50,080 nucleotides of DNA from Thiomargarita sp. (GTDB taxonomy: Bacteria; Pseudomonadota; Gammaproteobacteria; Beggiatoales; Beggiatoaceae): contig DYRG01000014.1 of NCBI GenBank assembly GCA_020718845.1, positions 1-50,080 on the forward strand, read 5' to 3'. Shown piece after piece: positions 33,441-43,262 of this stretch. The translations under genes and the position numbers were made by a program. The notes below the pieces were generated by a model. It was not told where the DNA came from and searched no databases. It worked only from the letters and a program-made list of their open reading frames with translations. The first letter of the stretch is position 1; each line of letters opens with the position of its first letter.

Positions 33441-35693
33441 TTAAAACTCATTTCCTAAAGAGAACAAATAGCGAACATCGCCGCCTTGTGTATAACCCAT
33501 TCCAAAGAATATATTTCCAAAGTTTGTATCCCACACCAAACCACCTAAAGCACCCGTTAAAAGATTTTGTAATTTAATGCGTTCAGGTTTCATCCATGCT
33601 TTACCAGAATGCAAGGAAGCAAATAAGCGAACATCAGAGAAGTTTTTCAAGGGTGCAATGAAATCTGGATTTAAGAATGCACCGATTTGTCCAAAAACCG
33701 CTTCAGAACCCATCATGCTATATTGTGGATAACCCGCTAAAAGTAAAGTTCCTCCTAAAGAAACATAATCATGAGGAGGAGGTTCTGTTCCAAATGAAGA
33801 TGAAACAAAAATACGCCCTTCAAATGTTATTTGAGGTTTCTTAATGACATATTTGTTCTCTGCATTAAAAGAAAGGTCTGGCGTAAAATAATGCGCAGCA
33901 TCCAGTGATAACAATGAATAACGGCGTTTTGCACCAAAACTTTTATTATGATATTCGCCTTGTAATTTAATTTTGCTCCCTTTAGTTGCAAACAATCTTG
34001 CATTTGAAGAATCAAGTAAATAACTGAAAGCTAAAGCTGGTTCATGAAATCCTGTTTCGGGATATAAATTGTTTTCTCCAGCTTGTAAATGTGGTGTATC
34101 AGAAACATAACGCATTCCCAAACGGATTTCTGCACGATTAGAAACGTTCATTCCCACATCAATTCCTACACGATAACCTTGCACTAAATAACTTGCTTTA
34201 GCTATTTTATTTGTTCCTTCATAAATATCTACAAACCGACGGTGCAATTTGAAATGAGGTGCAATAAAGAACTTTCCTTGATAATCTAAGGGTTGATAAA
34301 ACTCGGTGAAATAATAATATTCATTACCCAATTTGATTTCATTGATCCATTCGCCCCCATACGGTGTTGCATTTAAATATGAGTGACGTAATAAAGTACT
34401 AAAATCGGCGCGTCGATCAAATCCAGTAGTTGCATTAATTCCTAATTTCAAATAATGTGGTCCCCAGCTTTTTTCATCGACATTAAATAAAACACCTTTC
34501 TCACCCGTTTCGTTTTCTGTAATGCGATAAGTTACTTGTGAAATATCGTTTAAACGGGTTAAGTGGCGAGTAACATTTTCCAAATCCTCGACATTTAAAG
34601 TTTTGCTTTCTAAATTTTCGATACGAGATTCTAAGAGTTTTTTTTCTGTACGTTTATTACCTTTGAAATGAATAAATGCGGGTTGAATATTGCGATCTTC
34701 TTCTTGAGGTTTTCTCGCTTTGATCATTTGATGATAATGTTGATATTCTTCTTCTGATAATGCTAACCCTGTAAATAGCCATGATTTCTCCATAATTGCG
34801 TTATAACCTCGTTGAATTAAAATCTCGGCTTTCTCAAAATCAGACGAGGTAAATTCTTCGATATTTGGCTCAATTAAAATATCAGAATTTTTAATTGATT
34901 GAAGAGATTGCAAGGTATTTTGAACTAATGCAATATCAACCGCTTGTAAAGCAACTGTTACAAAAGAGCTACTTTGATCAGCTTTACCCACAGGAGAGGA
35001 AATATTAATTGCAATAACAACATTTGCACCCATTTTTCTAACGACATCAATGGGCAAGTTGTTTAAAATTCCACCATCGACTAGCAAATGTTTATCGATT
35101 TCAATCGGAGAAAACGCAAAAGGCACTGACATGGTTGCTCGTAACGCCATTGCTAAATTACCTTTTTCTAAGACAACGGGTTCGGCTTTATTAATGTCGG
35201 TTGCAACACATTTGAAAGGGATGGGTAATTGATTAAAATCGGGGATTTCAATGCCCCGCGTGTAACGATGTAACGTTAAGAATAATTCTTGCCCGCCGAG
35301 AAATCCAGAAGAAATAAGTTGCTCTGAACTTAAACCAACTTCTAAACCAGGGATAAAACGATTTAATTGTTGTTTATCTCGCAAAGAAAGTTCTTCGTGT
35401 GGAGGAACGGTTGAAAAGACTTTTTTCCAATCAATTCCTCCCGTTGCGGCTTCTTTTAATTCTTGGGTAGTCAAACCGCTGGCGTACAAACCGCCCACTA
35501 ATCCGCCCATACTTGTGCCACTTAAATAAGCGATGGGAACTCTAAGTTCTTCAAGGGCTTGCAATACACCAATATGACTTAATCCCCGCGCGCCGCCGCC
35601 CGATAAGGCTAATCCGATTTTAGGTGCATCGGCGGCATTTGCGGAAAATGTTAAGAATAAAAAATATAATAAAATCAAAAGGTTATGTTTCAT
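33441..35693 (-). CDS. Patatin-like phospholipase fused to outer-membrane beta-barrel (type Vd, PlpD-like)
   Basis: 750 residues. Signal peptide MKHNLLILLYFLFLTFSANA; ATGs at 35702 and 35756 are in frame, but 35693 gives the best signal sequence; no start has a good ribosome-binding site. Patatin domain about 25-300 with oxyanion GGGARG, nucleophile Ser in SGTSMGG and Asp in DGGILNN, so the catalytic dyad is intact. A POTRA-like segment follows (about 340-410) and then a 16-strand-type BamA/surface-antigen barrel ending in Phe (SLGNEF), the outer-membrane targeting signature. The lipase is probably exported through or displayed by its own barrel. Confidence 0.9.
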   Translation of the reverse strand: MKHNLLILLYFLFLTFSANAADAPKIGLALSGGGARGLSHIGVLQALEELRVPIAYLSGTSMGGLVGGLYASGLTTQELKEAATGGIDWKKVFSTVPPHEELSLRDKQQLNRFIPGLEVGLSSEQLISSGFLGGQELFLTLHRYTRGIEIPDFNQLPIPFKCVATDINKAEPVVLEKGNLAMALRATMSVPFAFSPIEIDKHLLVDGGILNNLPIDVVRKMGANVVIAINISSPVGKADQSSSFVTVALQAVDIALVQNTLQSLQSIKNSDILIEPNIEEFTSSDFEKAEILIQRGYNAIMEKSWLFTGLALSEEEYQHYHQMIKARKPQEEDRNIQPAFIHFKGNKRTEKKLLESRIENLESKTLNVEDLENVTRHLTRLNDISQVTYRITENETGEKGVLFNVDEKSWGPHYLKLGINATTGFDRRADFSTLLRHSYLNATPYGGEWINEIKLGNEYYYFTEFYQPLDYQGKFFIAPHFKLHRRFVDIYEGTNKIAKASYLVQGYRVGIDVGMNVSNRAEIRLGMRYVSDTPHLQAGENNLYPETGFHEPALAFSYLLDSSNARLFATKGSKIKLQGEYHNKSFGAKRRYSLLSLDAAHYFTPDLSFNAENKYVIKKPQITFEGRIFVSSSFGTEPPPHDYVSLGGTLLLAGYPQYSMMGSEAVFGQIGAFLNPDFIAPLKNFSDVRLFASLHSGKAWMKPERIKLQNLLTGALGGLVWDTNFGNIFFGMGYTQGGDVRYLFSLGNEF

Positions 35694-35803
35694 AAAAAGC
35701 ATTTTCGTTGTAAAAATAAAAATTCTGTTGTGGCACAATTCGCGCTGTGTCAACATATCACAGTATCACAGCCAAAATCACCTAAAAAAGAGGAAGAGTC
35801 ATC

Positions 35804-36382
35804 ATGAGTTACGCCGTACTAAATTATGCCCCCTTAAAAGCCGATAACCACTTTTACTTGGTCGAGCCGGGTGAGCGTTTATTGAACGAAGACAGCCCCG
35901 CCGTCAAAGTTATGACCGATTTTAAATATGTCACCCCGATTACAACTTCCGCCGATGTTAGTATTGAATATGCGCTCAATAAAATGAAATTAGCGGGCGT
36001 GCGGTTGCTGTTGGTCGCCGACGAAGACGAGGAAAACATTCAAGGCATTATTAGCGCGACCACTTTATTGGGTGAACGTCCGATTAAAATGTCCCAAGAA
36101 TTGCGCGTTCCTTTCTCGGATTTGAAAGTCAGCCAATTAATGACCAAACAAACAGATATTAAAGCAATCCGCATGATGAGCCTTAAAGATGCGCGAATCG
36201 GTCACATTATTAGCACCATGAAAGACATTGGTCGCAAACATTTATTAGTCACCGACACCGACGACAAAGGACGCTCAATTGTGCGTGGCTTATTCTCAAT
36301 CACCCAAATCAACAAACAACTCGGCAAAACTGGTGAAACTCAAGTCCGTCATGCTGATTCTTTAGCACAATTGGTCGGATAA
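35804..36382 (+). CDS. CBS-domain pair protein
   Basis: 192 residues with two CBS motifs (about 38-100 and 108-185): VTPITTSADVSIEYALNKM and IKAIRMMSLKDARIGHII. CBS pairs bind adenosyl nucleotides and act as energy or regulatory sensors; no catalytic domain is attached. A strong AGAGGAAGAG ribosome-binding site precedes the ATG. It is transcribed divergently from the patatin gene and ends before a terminator. The exact role is unknown. Confidence 0.8.
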   Translation: MSYAVLNYAPLKADNHFYLVEPGERLLNEDSPAVKVMTDFKYVTPITTSADVSIEYALNKMKLAGVRLLLVADEDEENIQGIISATTLLGERPIKMSQELRVPFSDLKVSQLMTKQTDIKAIRMMSLKDARIGHIISTMKDIGRKHLLVTDTDDKGRSIVRGLFSITQINKQLGKTGETQVRHADSLAQLVG

Positions 36383-36398
36383 GTATCTTATTTAAATA

Positions 36399-36433
36399 AT
36401 TGGATTTCTTTACTTTTAAAGAATCCAATTTTT
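36399..36433 (+). terminator. Terminator after the CBS-domain gene
   Basis: Arms ATTGGATTTCTTT (36399-36411) and AAAGAATCCAAT (36418-36429), one bulged T, followed by TTTTT. Confidence 0.75.
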
Positions 36434-36519
36434 CTAAATGTTTGCTAGTAAATGCAATGCTATTGGATGAAACATAAATCGATGATTTTAAGCCTTGCAT
36501 TTATACCTAAGCCTTTAAA

Positions 36520-37899
36520 TCAATAGCCGCGTTTTTTCTTTAAAGAATCAAACCCACCAAGTAATTCAATAATTTTAACCGCATCTTCGGCAATTTTGGG
36601 GTCTTTTTTATTTTCTGGTAAAGCCTCAATTGAACCCCAACTTGCAAAAGCGTGTTGTAATAAAGTTCTTCCAGGTGGATGTAACTTCGTATCTGCCCCA
36701 TGTGATAACAAAAATTGCACATTTTGCAAAGAAACGGCATACACTGCTGCAAAGATTGGTGTTACCCCTTGCGGATCGGGCGCATTAATATCTGCACCTG
36801 CTTTTAATAAAATGTCCATCACTTCAGTTGTTTCTCGACAAAACGCCGCATGAAATAACGCTCTTGATTCATCAATATCAACGTTGTGTTTTAATAAACA
36901 TTTCACCATTTCCACTGCCCCTTGTTTTGCTGCAATGCTCATGGGAGTAGAACCTTTCTCTGTTTTTGCATTTACATCCGCGCCTTTACTTAATAAGGTT
37001 TCTACAATCCCAACATGATTATTTGCAGCGGCTAAATGAATTGCCATTTGATGGCTTTTTTGCTCAATAGTTAAATTAGGATCAGCACCATATTTTAATA
37101 AAACTTCAGTTGCTTGTTGTAATGCTTGTTCTTTAAGTGGTTCATCATTACGCGGTGCAGCAGCAACATAATGCAGTGAAGTATAACCTGTTATTTTATC
37201 TAAAAAATTTGGATTTGCTTTAGATTTCAACAAATAAGTTATGATTTCTGGATTTTTATGAATTCGAGCTGCCGTAATTAAAGGCGTTCTCCCATTATTC
37301 GGGGAATCTGGGATTTCTTCAACCTCAGTAAGTTCCTCAATTTGAGAACCATTTTTAAGCAATAATTCAACTAATTTCAAATGCTCAAAACGCACGGCGA
37401 GATGTAATGGGGTTTCTCCTTTATCATCTCGAAGGCTAACATCTGCGCCTTTTTGCAACAGCAAATTAACCGTTTCAAATTGCTCTTTTTGATGCGTTTC
37501 ATAAGGCATTTCTTTTTTATTTGCTTTCGCCCACAAATCATTGGTACTAATCGCAAAATGTAAAGGTGTTTGGCTTTTATATAAAGCATTGACTTCTGCA
37601 TTATGAGAGAGCAACAGTTTCACCATTTCAAATCGTGAGAAATGCGCTGCTCGATGCAATAAAGTATGATCATCCCAATCCTTACAAATCGCATATTTTG
37701 GGTTGAATTTCATATAGGCTTTTATTTTATTCAAATCACCTATTTTAATATGATGTAAGGCTTGAGAAAAGGTATAATCTGGCGGTTGATCGATGCTTTC
37801 TGGTGTAATACGATCATCATTACCAAATTCTTCATCGTCTTCATCAAAGTTGTTTTGACGGCTTTCAATGAAATCTTTTATTTTATTAAACAGTCCCAT
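36520..37899 (-). CDS. Ankyrin-repeat protein
   Basis: 459 residues, no signal peptide, with about ten ankyrin repeats from residue 45 to 440 (units such as GETPLHLAVRFEHLKLVELLLKNG and GSTPMSIAAKQGAVEMVKCLLKHN). The first 35 residues are acidic and disordered. A GGGGG ribosome-binding site precedes the ATG, which lies only 9 bases after the stop of the kinase-cyclase gene, so the two are one operon. Ankyrin proteins mediate protein-protein contacts; the partner may be the signalling protein upstream, but this is inference. Confidence 0.85.
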   Translation of the reverse strand: MGLFNKIKDFIESRQNNFDEDDEEFGNDDRITPESIDQPPDYTFSQALHHIKIGDLNKIKAYMKFNPKYAICKDWDDHTLLHRAAHFSRFEMVKLLLSHNAEVNALYKSQTPLHFAISTNDLWAKANKKEMPYETHQKEQFETVNLLLQKGADVSLRDDKGETPLHLAVRFEHLKLVELLLKNGSQIEELTEVEEIPDSPNNGRTPLITAARIHKNPEIITYLLKSKANPNFLDKITGYTSLHYVAAAPRNDEPLKEQALQQATEVLLKYGADPNLTIEQKSHQMAIHLAAANNHVGIVETLLSKGADVNAKTEKGSTPMSIAAKQGAVEMVKCLLKHNVDIDESRALFHAAFCRETTEVMDILLKAGADINAPDPQGVTPIFAAVYAVSLQNVQFLLSHGADTKLHPPGRTLLQHAFASWGSIEALPENKKDPKIAEDAVKIIELLGGFDSLKKKRGY

Positions 37900-37908
37900 A
37901 CATCCCCC

Positions 37909-40900
37909 TTAAACTAAATGTTCTTTGCAACGTTCTAAATACACTTTTGCGGCGTGATCTTCTGGATTCAAATAAATAACTCTTTGAAAACAAGCTAATG
38001 CGGCAGCAATTTGTTGATTATGATAAAACCTAAAGCCTTGCTCAAAATCTTTCAAGGTTTTTTGTTTCAAACTTAATTGAATTGGCGGATCACCATCAAA
38101 TACTTCATATAATGTCACTTCAATGGTTTTTCCTTTCACTTTTACTCGATCAATCACGCGGATTTTGTATTCACTTGGATTTTGCAATTTTTGATAAACT
38201 TGCTCAGTAATTAATAATGCCACACCATATATTTTTGTCATACCTTCGGTTCTCGACGCTAAATTAACCGCATCAGCAATCACCGTTCCATCCATTCTAT
38301 TTTCTCCACCAACCGTTCCTAACATCGACCAACCCGTATGAATTCCTATCCCAATTTTCAACATTGGTCGACCAGGTCTTCCTCTAGTTGAGTTGTAATC
38401 TAATAAACGTTGCAACATTCTTACCGCTGCTTGCACTGCATTATCAACACTCACGGGAAACAATGCCATAATCGCATCACCAATGTATTTATCAATAAAA
38501 CCATTATGTTTTGCAATGATCGGTTCCATACGACTTAAATACGCATTAATGAAATCAAAATTTTCTTGTGGTTTCATGGTTTCAGAAATGCTGGTGAAAC
38601 CTCGAATATCCGAGAATAAAATGGTCATTTCCTTTTCAATGTGATCGCCTAATTTGACATCAACCACGCTTTGTTTATCCATTAATTGAATAAATTGGTG
38701 TGGAACAAATCTTCCATACGCAATGTTTAAGTTGCTCACTTGTAAATGGGTTTTAATTCGTGCTAATAATTCATTTTTAGAAACGGGTTTTGTTAAGTAG
38801 TCATTTGCGCCAGCATCTAATCCTTCCACTAAACTTGCGACTTGGGTTTTTGCGGTCAATAATAAAATGGGCATTTCGTTGGCTGGGAATTTCTCACGCA
38901 ACCGTCGACAAACCTCGTATCCAGTCATTTTTGGCATCATCACATCTAATAACACCAAATGCGGTTTCAAACCCTCATTGATTAGTTCTAAAGCCTCAGG
39001 TCCATGCCCTGCTTCCACTACCGCATAATGTTGCAACGACAAATGATTGAGTAATACTTGGCGATTAATAGGTTCATCATCAACAATTAACACTGTGAAA
39101 CGTGAAGCATCAGGATTTACAACTAAATCAGAAGGTTCAACTTGTAATGATGTTTCATCTATTTCTGGAACGATCAAACGACGTTGTACTGTTGTTAAAC
39201 GATTCGGTAAGTTTTCAGCAGGTGCATCTGCAATAGGTAACATTACCGTAAAACACGATCCTTTGTTCTCTTTTGAAATAACTTTGATCGATCCTTGATG
39301 CAATTCAACTAATTGTTTTGTAACGGTTAATCCTAAGCCTGTTCCCGCATATTGACGAGTATTTGAACCATCGCCTTGCTCAAAAGATTCAAAGATACTA
39401 TCTAATTTATTTGCGGGGATTCCCATTCCCGTATCAATCACACTTAATGCTAACCATTCTCGATCATTTTCTATAATTTTTTCGGCGGTGATTTCAACCT
39501 TTCCAGCATCGGTAAATTTAATGGCATTTCCAATTAAATTATATAAGATTTGTTGTAATCTATTTTCATCTGCTTTGGCGGGTGGTAATTCTGCGGGGAT
39601 TTTATTAAATAATTTAAGTTTTTTATCGCCGACTAAACTTTGACTTAATGTTAAAACAACTTCGGTGATTTCTCTTAACCCAACTGAACGTAAATGTAAT
39701 TCTAAGTTGTTATGTTTTAATTTGGAGAAATCTAAAATGTCATTCACTAAATTTGTTAAACGATGACCGCTATGTGCAATCATTAACAAGTTCTTACGTT
39801 GAATATCGGTTAAAGAACCCACTGCGCCATCGCACATTGATTCGGCAATTCCGACAATTCCATTTAAAGGCGTTCTTAATTCATGGGAAGTATTGGCGAG
39901 AAACTCATCTTTTAATTCATCGAGCTTTTGTAATGCGGCGTTTCTATCTTCTAAAATAGAAAAGGATTCTTTTAATTGTTCTGCCATCGATTTAAAAGAA
40001 TTAGCTAATTGTCCTAATTCGTCGTTTCTTTGAATGTCGATGCTTTGTTCCCATTTCCCTAATGCTAAGGTTTTTGCGGCTTCGTTTAATTGTTGGATTG
40101 GGCGAATGACCCAGCGTGACGTTAAAACCCCGCCTAAAATGCCTAATAATAAAGCAACTAATGCCATCCAAATGCTGGTTTGCGTAATAGCTTCGACGCG
40201 CCCCATGAAATCAGATTCGGGAACAACTGCAACAATTAACCAATCTAAACCATACGCATCTTGAAAGGGAGTAATTTGTAGAAATTGTCGGGTGCTATTA
40301 ATATAAAAATCAAACGGTTTGCTCTCTTTAATTTCATCTAAAGAAATGAATTGTTGTTTTAAGAAAGTGGCGGTTTCTTTGATTAAAGGATTTGCAGCAT
40401 TAGAAATATCAATACGTTTGGATTTTTCATCTAAAACAGGTGTATGAGTTGAACTAGCAACCAGAAATCCTTTTCTATCCATTACAAAGGTTTGTCCCGT
40501 TTTGCCGATTTTCAACTGATTTAAGAAATCATTAATCCACGATAATGTTAAAGATGATCCTAACACGCCGAGTAATTGTTGTTGTTCATCATAAACGGGG
40601 TAACTTGCTGTAATTGCTAAGGTTTTTATTGAACTAAAATCGGTATAAATTTGACTCCAAGTGGCGGCACTTTTCTCGACGGCGGCTTGATACCAAGGGC
40701 GTTGGCGTGCGTCAAACTTTGGGGCGCTATTTGTCAACTGTTGGCGAAATCCGCGTTTATCCGCGCTAAAGTATTGGTTTTCCCCATGATTATTTCGTGT
40801 GATAATTTCAATGCTATCGTCTTCTAACCGTCGCGCCCCAAAATACTGTCCGTCGGGGGTTGCCATGTAATGATGACTGATTTGTTTGAAGTTTTTGAGT

Positions 40901-41217
40901 TGTTGCCAAAAATGCCGCTCGCGCAATGGGGCATCATCGATATTTAATTCTCCCAAATAAATCGCATTTGCATCTAAGATATTGATTTGATGAGGAATTT
41001 CCAAATAATTTTGGATGCGTTCTTGAATGCGAGTGGTGACTTCGTTGCGTAATTGACCCGCGAGATCGTTGACGGCTTCTTGGGCATTATAAAACGCCAA
41101 TCCCCCCGTGATCGCCACCGCTGCAAAGATTTGTAGCACAAACGGCGCAACGAGCAACGTACTCAAAGACGTGCGACTCAAATGGCGCAGATAGTTTTTT
41201 AACGATTGGTAGATCAT
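37909..41217 (-). CDS. Membrane hybrid histidine kinase with receiver and class III nucleotide cyclase domains
   Basis: 1102 residues. Two membrane helices (about 20-42 and 345-367) flank a periplasmic dCache-like sensor. Then HAMP (about 365-420), a HisKA helix with H445 in SHELRTPLNG, an HATPase domain (NLIGNAIKFTD, DTGMGI, GTGLGL), a receiver with acceptor D758 in LLDVMMPKMTG, and a class III cyclase domain (about 860-1040) with metal-binding D870 (FSDIRGFTS) and D914 (YIGDAIMALF). A TPR-like tail ends the protein. It should convert a phosphorelay signal into cAMP (or cGMP) in the cytoplasm; the substrate residues were not resolved. It is transcribed with the ankyrin gene. Confidence 0.92.
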   Translation of the reverse strand: MIYQSLKNYLRHLSRTSLSTLLVAPFVLQIFAAVAITGGLAFYNAQEAVNDLAGQLRNEVTTRIQERIQNYLEIPHQINILDANAIYLGELNIDDAPLRERHFWQQLKNFKQISHHYMATPDGQYFGARRLEDDSIEIITRNNHGENQYFSADKRGFRQQLTNSAPKFDARQRPWYQAAVEKSAATWSQIYTDFSSIKTLAITASYPVYDEQQQLLGVLGSSLTLSWINDFLNQLKIGKTGQTFVMDRKGFLVASSTHTPVLDEKSKRIDISNAANPLIKETATFLKQQFISLDEIKESKPFDFYINSTRQFLQITPFQDAYGLDWLIVAVVPESDFMGRVEAITQTSIWMALVALLLGILGGVLTSRWVIRPIQQLNEAAKTLALGKWEQSIDIQRNDELGQLANSFKSMAEQLKESFSILEDRNAALQKLDELKDEFLANTSHELRTPLNGIVGIAESMCDGAVGSLTDIQRKNLLMIAHSGHRLTNLVNDILDFSKLKHNNLELHLRSVGLREITEVVLTLSQSLVGDKKLKLFNKIPAELPPAKADENRLQQILYNLIGNAIKFTDAGKVEITAEKIIENDREWLALSVIDTGMGIPANKLDSIFESFEQGDGSNTRQYAGTGLGLTVTKQLVELHQGSIKVISKENKGSCFTVMLPIADAPAENLPNRLTTVQRRLIVPEIDETSLQVEPSDLVVNPDASRFTVLIVDDEPINRQVLLNHLSLQHYAVVEAGHGPEALELINEGLKPHLVLLDVMMPKMTGYEVCRRLREKFPANEMPILLLTAKTQVASLVEGLDAGANDYLTKPVSKNELLARIKTHLQVSNLNIAYGRFVPHQFIQLMDKQSVVDVKLGDHIEKEMTILFSDIRGFTSISETMKPQENFDFINAYLSRMEPIIAKHNGFIDKYIGDAIMALFPVSVDNAVQAAVRMLQRLLDYNSTRGRPGRPMLKIGIGIHTGWSMLGTVGGENRMDGTVIADAVNLASRTEGMTKIYGVALLITEQVYQKLQNPSEYKIRVIDRVKVKGKTIEVTLYEVFDGDPPIQLSLKQKTLKDFEQGFRFYHNQQIAAALACFQRVIYLNPEDHAAKVYLERCKEHLV

Positions 41218-41292
41218 GTGCTAAACAACAAATTACCTTATAATGCTTGCCAGAGTCATTTTATACCCAACCCATTAAAAAAGCCAAAGTGT

Positions 41293-41658
41293 ATGACGCG
41301 CCTACAAAAACTCACCTTGATTTATGGTTTGGTGATTGTTGTGATTATTATTTTAGCAAACAGCGGTTATTTACCGATTGCTCGCTTGATGCGGATTTTA
41401 CCGTATAGCGATAAATTGGGGCATTTTTTCTTAATTGGATTGTTCGGATTGTTTTTAAATCTCAGCCTAAGTTGCCGAAAATGGGGCGTTTTTTTAATGG
41501 GAAGCCTGATCATTGGTAGTTTAGCAACCCTCGAAGAATTTTCTCAACTTTTTTCTCCGCATCGAACCTTTGATTGGGGCGATTTAACCGCCGATTATGC
41601 GGGACTTTTCTTTTTTGGCATCATCGCACGTTTGATTTGTTCAAAAACCAAAACCTAA
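41293..41658 (+). CDS. VanZ-like membrane protein
   Basis: 121 residues with four membrane helices, matching the VanZ-like family (SDKLGHFFLIGLFGLF and the ATLEEFSQLFSPHRTFDWGDLTADYAG block). The ATG at 41293 is chosen; a TTG at 41206 overlaps the divergent kinase gene. In bacteria such proteins are linked loosely to envelope functions, and the role of this one is unknown. It lies 16 bases before bioH. Confidence 0.78.
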   Translation: MTRLQKLTLIYGLVIVVIIILANSGYLPIARLMRILPYSDKLGHFFLIGLFGLFLNLSLSCRKWGVFLMGSLIIGSLATLEEFSQLFSPHRTFDWGDLTADYAGLFFFGIIARLICSKTKT

Positions 41659-41674
41659 TGCTTTTTTCTCACCA

Positions 41675-42451
41675 ATGACCACGCTTTTTATTAAACAATC
41701 TGGAAATGCACACAAACCACCGATCATTTTATTACACGGTTGGGGATTTCAACACTCTATTTGGGATGATTTTGTTCCGTTTCTAATCGAAGATTTCTCA
41801 GTTTTTCAAATCGATTTGTTCGGATATGGACAAACCCCAATGCTCGAACCGTATTCACTTGAAAATATTGCAAAGCATTTGATCGAACAATTACCAAAAA
41901 ATGCGTTGTGGGTGGGATGGTCTTTAGGTGGATTAATTTCACAATATGTTGCATTTCATAATAAAATCAAAGGGTTATTTTTAATCGGAAGCAGCCCTTG
42001 TTTTATTCAAAAAGAACATTGGCAATGCGCAATGGCGGAAGAAACTTTAAATAAATTCGCCTTTCAATTAGAGAAAGATTGGGCGGGAACATTGCAACGT
42101 TTTTTAGCATTGCAATTACAAGGCGATGATCAATCACGATTTTGGTTGAAAAAGTTGCGATTTCAATTACAAAACTCGCCCGCGCCGCATCCGTTGGCGT
42201 TGAATGCGGGTTTGCAATTATTGAAAACCGAAGATTTAAGAAATTTATGGGAAAAATCAATGCCTTGCCCGACGTTTTTATGTTTTGGTCGACGCGACGC
42301 GCTCGTGCCCGCAAGTCTGAGCGACGCTTGGCGCGGCTTGAATCCTGCGCTGCGGAACGGCATTATTGAAGGCGCGGCACACACGCCGTTCCTCTCACAC
42401 GCCCCCGACGTTTTAACCGCCCTACGCAGGTTTTGGAATGAAATTAGATAA
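41675..42451 (+). CDS. bioH: Pimeloyl-ACP methyl ester carboxylesterase BioH
   Basis: Alpha/beta hydrolase of 258 residues that hydrolyses the methyl ester of pimeloyl-ACP, freeing it for biotin synthesis. The triad is visible at S83 (GWSLGG), D208 (GRRDALVP) and H236 (AAHTPFLSH), one residue offset from E. coli S82/D207/H235. The N-terminal LLHGWGFQHSIWDD is typical. It overlaps bioC by 14 bases, which supports the assignment. Confidence 0.93.
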   Translation: MTTLFIKQSGNAHKPPIILLHGWGFQHSIWDDFVPFLIEDFSVFQIDLFGYGQTPMLEPYSLENIAKHLIEQLPKNALWVGWSLGGLISQYVAFHNKIKGLFLIGSSPCFIQKEHWQCAMAEETLNKFAFQLEKDWAGTLQRFLALQLQGDDQSRFWLKKLRFQLQNSPAPHPLALNAGLQLLKTEDLRNLWEKSMPCPTFLCFGRRDALVPASLSDAWRGLNPALRNGIIEGAAHTPFLSHAPDVLTALRRFWNEIR

Positions 42452-43262
42452 AAAATGGCTCATCGATGCCTTTGATCACGCCGCGCCCCGTTACGATGCC
42501 GCCGCCAAAGTTCAACAAGAAATCCGTTTTCGTTTATTAGAACGCTTAGAATTCCTTTTAATTCAACCACATATTATCGTCGATGTGGGTTGCGGAACGG
42601 GTACTTTGGGAAGAGAATTACAGTTTCGTTTTCCCGATGCACAAATGATTAGCATCGACATTTCCTCTGGGATGATTAAAGAAGCCCAGAAACACTCGCC
42701 AAATGCGCAGTTTTTATGTGCCGATGCAATGCAAATTCCTCTCCCAGATCAAAGCGTTGATTTATTAGTTTCCAATCTGATGTTGCAATGGGTTGATGAT
42801 TTCAATGCAGTATTTCAAGAATGGGCGCGGATTCTCAAACCAAATGGCACGTTATTATTTACGACTTTTGGACCTGATACCTTATATGAATTGCAATCGA
42901 GTTGGGCGCAAGTCGATGGTTTTGATCATGTTAATCATTTCATAGACTTACATACTTTAGGTGATGGTTTAGCGGCGGCGGGCTTTCGTCATCCAGTCAT
43001 GGATGCTGATCGATTGACTCAAACTTTTCCTAATGTTTTAAATATCATGAAACATTTGAAAACCATTGGCGCACATAATGTCAATCAAGGGCGTTCAAAA
43101 GGTTTATTAGGAAAGGACAAATTTCAAGCAGTACTAAGAGCTTATGAAACCTATCGTCAAGATGATATTTATCCTGCGACGTATGAAGTTGTTTATGGTT
43201 ATGCGCAAGGCGTTGTTATCCAAGAACTGGGCACTTTTCCTCTCAAATTCCAACCCCGATAA
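42438..43262 (+). CDS. bioC: Malonyl-ACP O-methyltransferase BioC
   Basis: SAM-dependent methyltransferase of 274 residues that caps malonyl-ACP to start pimelate synthesis; BioH removes the methyl group afterwards. N-terminal FDHAAPRYDAAAKVQQE is the BioC signature, motif I is VDVGCGTG (about 48-55), followed by DISSGMIKEAQ and NLMLQWVDD. It begins inside bioH. Its stop (43260-43262) abuts the minus-strand methyltransferase-nuclease stop with no spacer, so no terminator separates the two converging genes. Confidence 0.94.
   Translation: MKLDKKWLIDAFDHAAPRYDAAAKVQQEIRFRLLERLEFLLIQPHIIVDVGCGTGTLGRELQFRFPDAQMISIDISSGMIKEAQKHSPNAQFLCADAMQIPLPDQSVDLLVSNLMLQWVDDFNAVFQEWARILKPNGTLLFTTFGPDTLYELQSSWAQVDGFDHVNHFIDLHTLGDGLAAAGFRHPVMDADRLTQTFPNVLNIMKHLKTIGAHNVNQGRSKGLLGKDKFQAVLRAYETYRQDDIYPATYEVVYGYAQGVVIQELGTFPLKFQPR

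Noticed and set aside
35756-35771. Tandem TATCACAG repeats between the patatin and CBS genes, resembling half of a CRP site
   Set aside because: The spacing and symmetry do not match a TGTGA-N6-TCACA operator; left uncalled.
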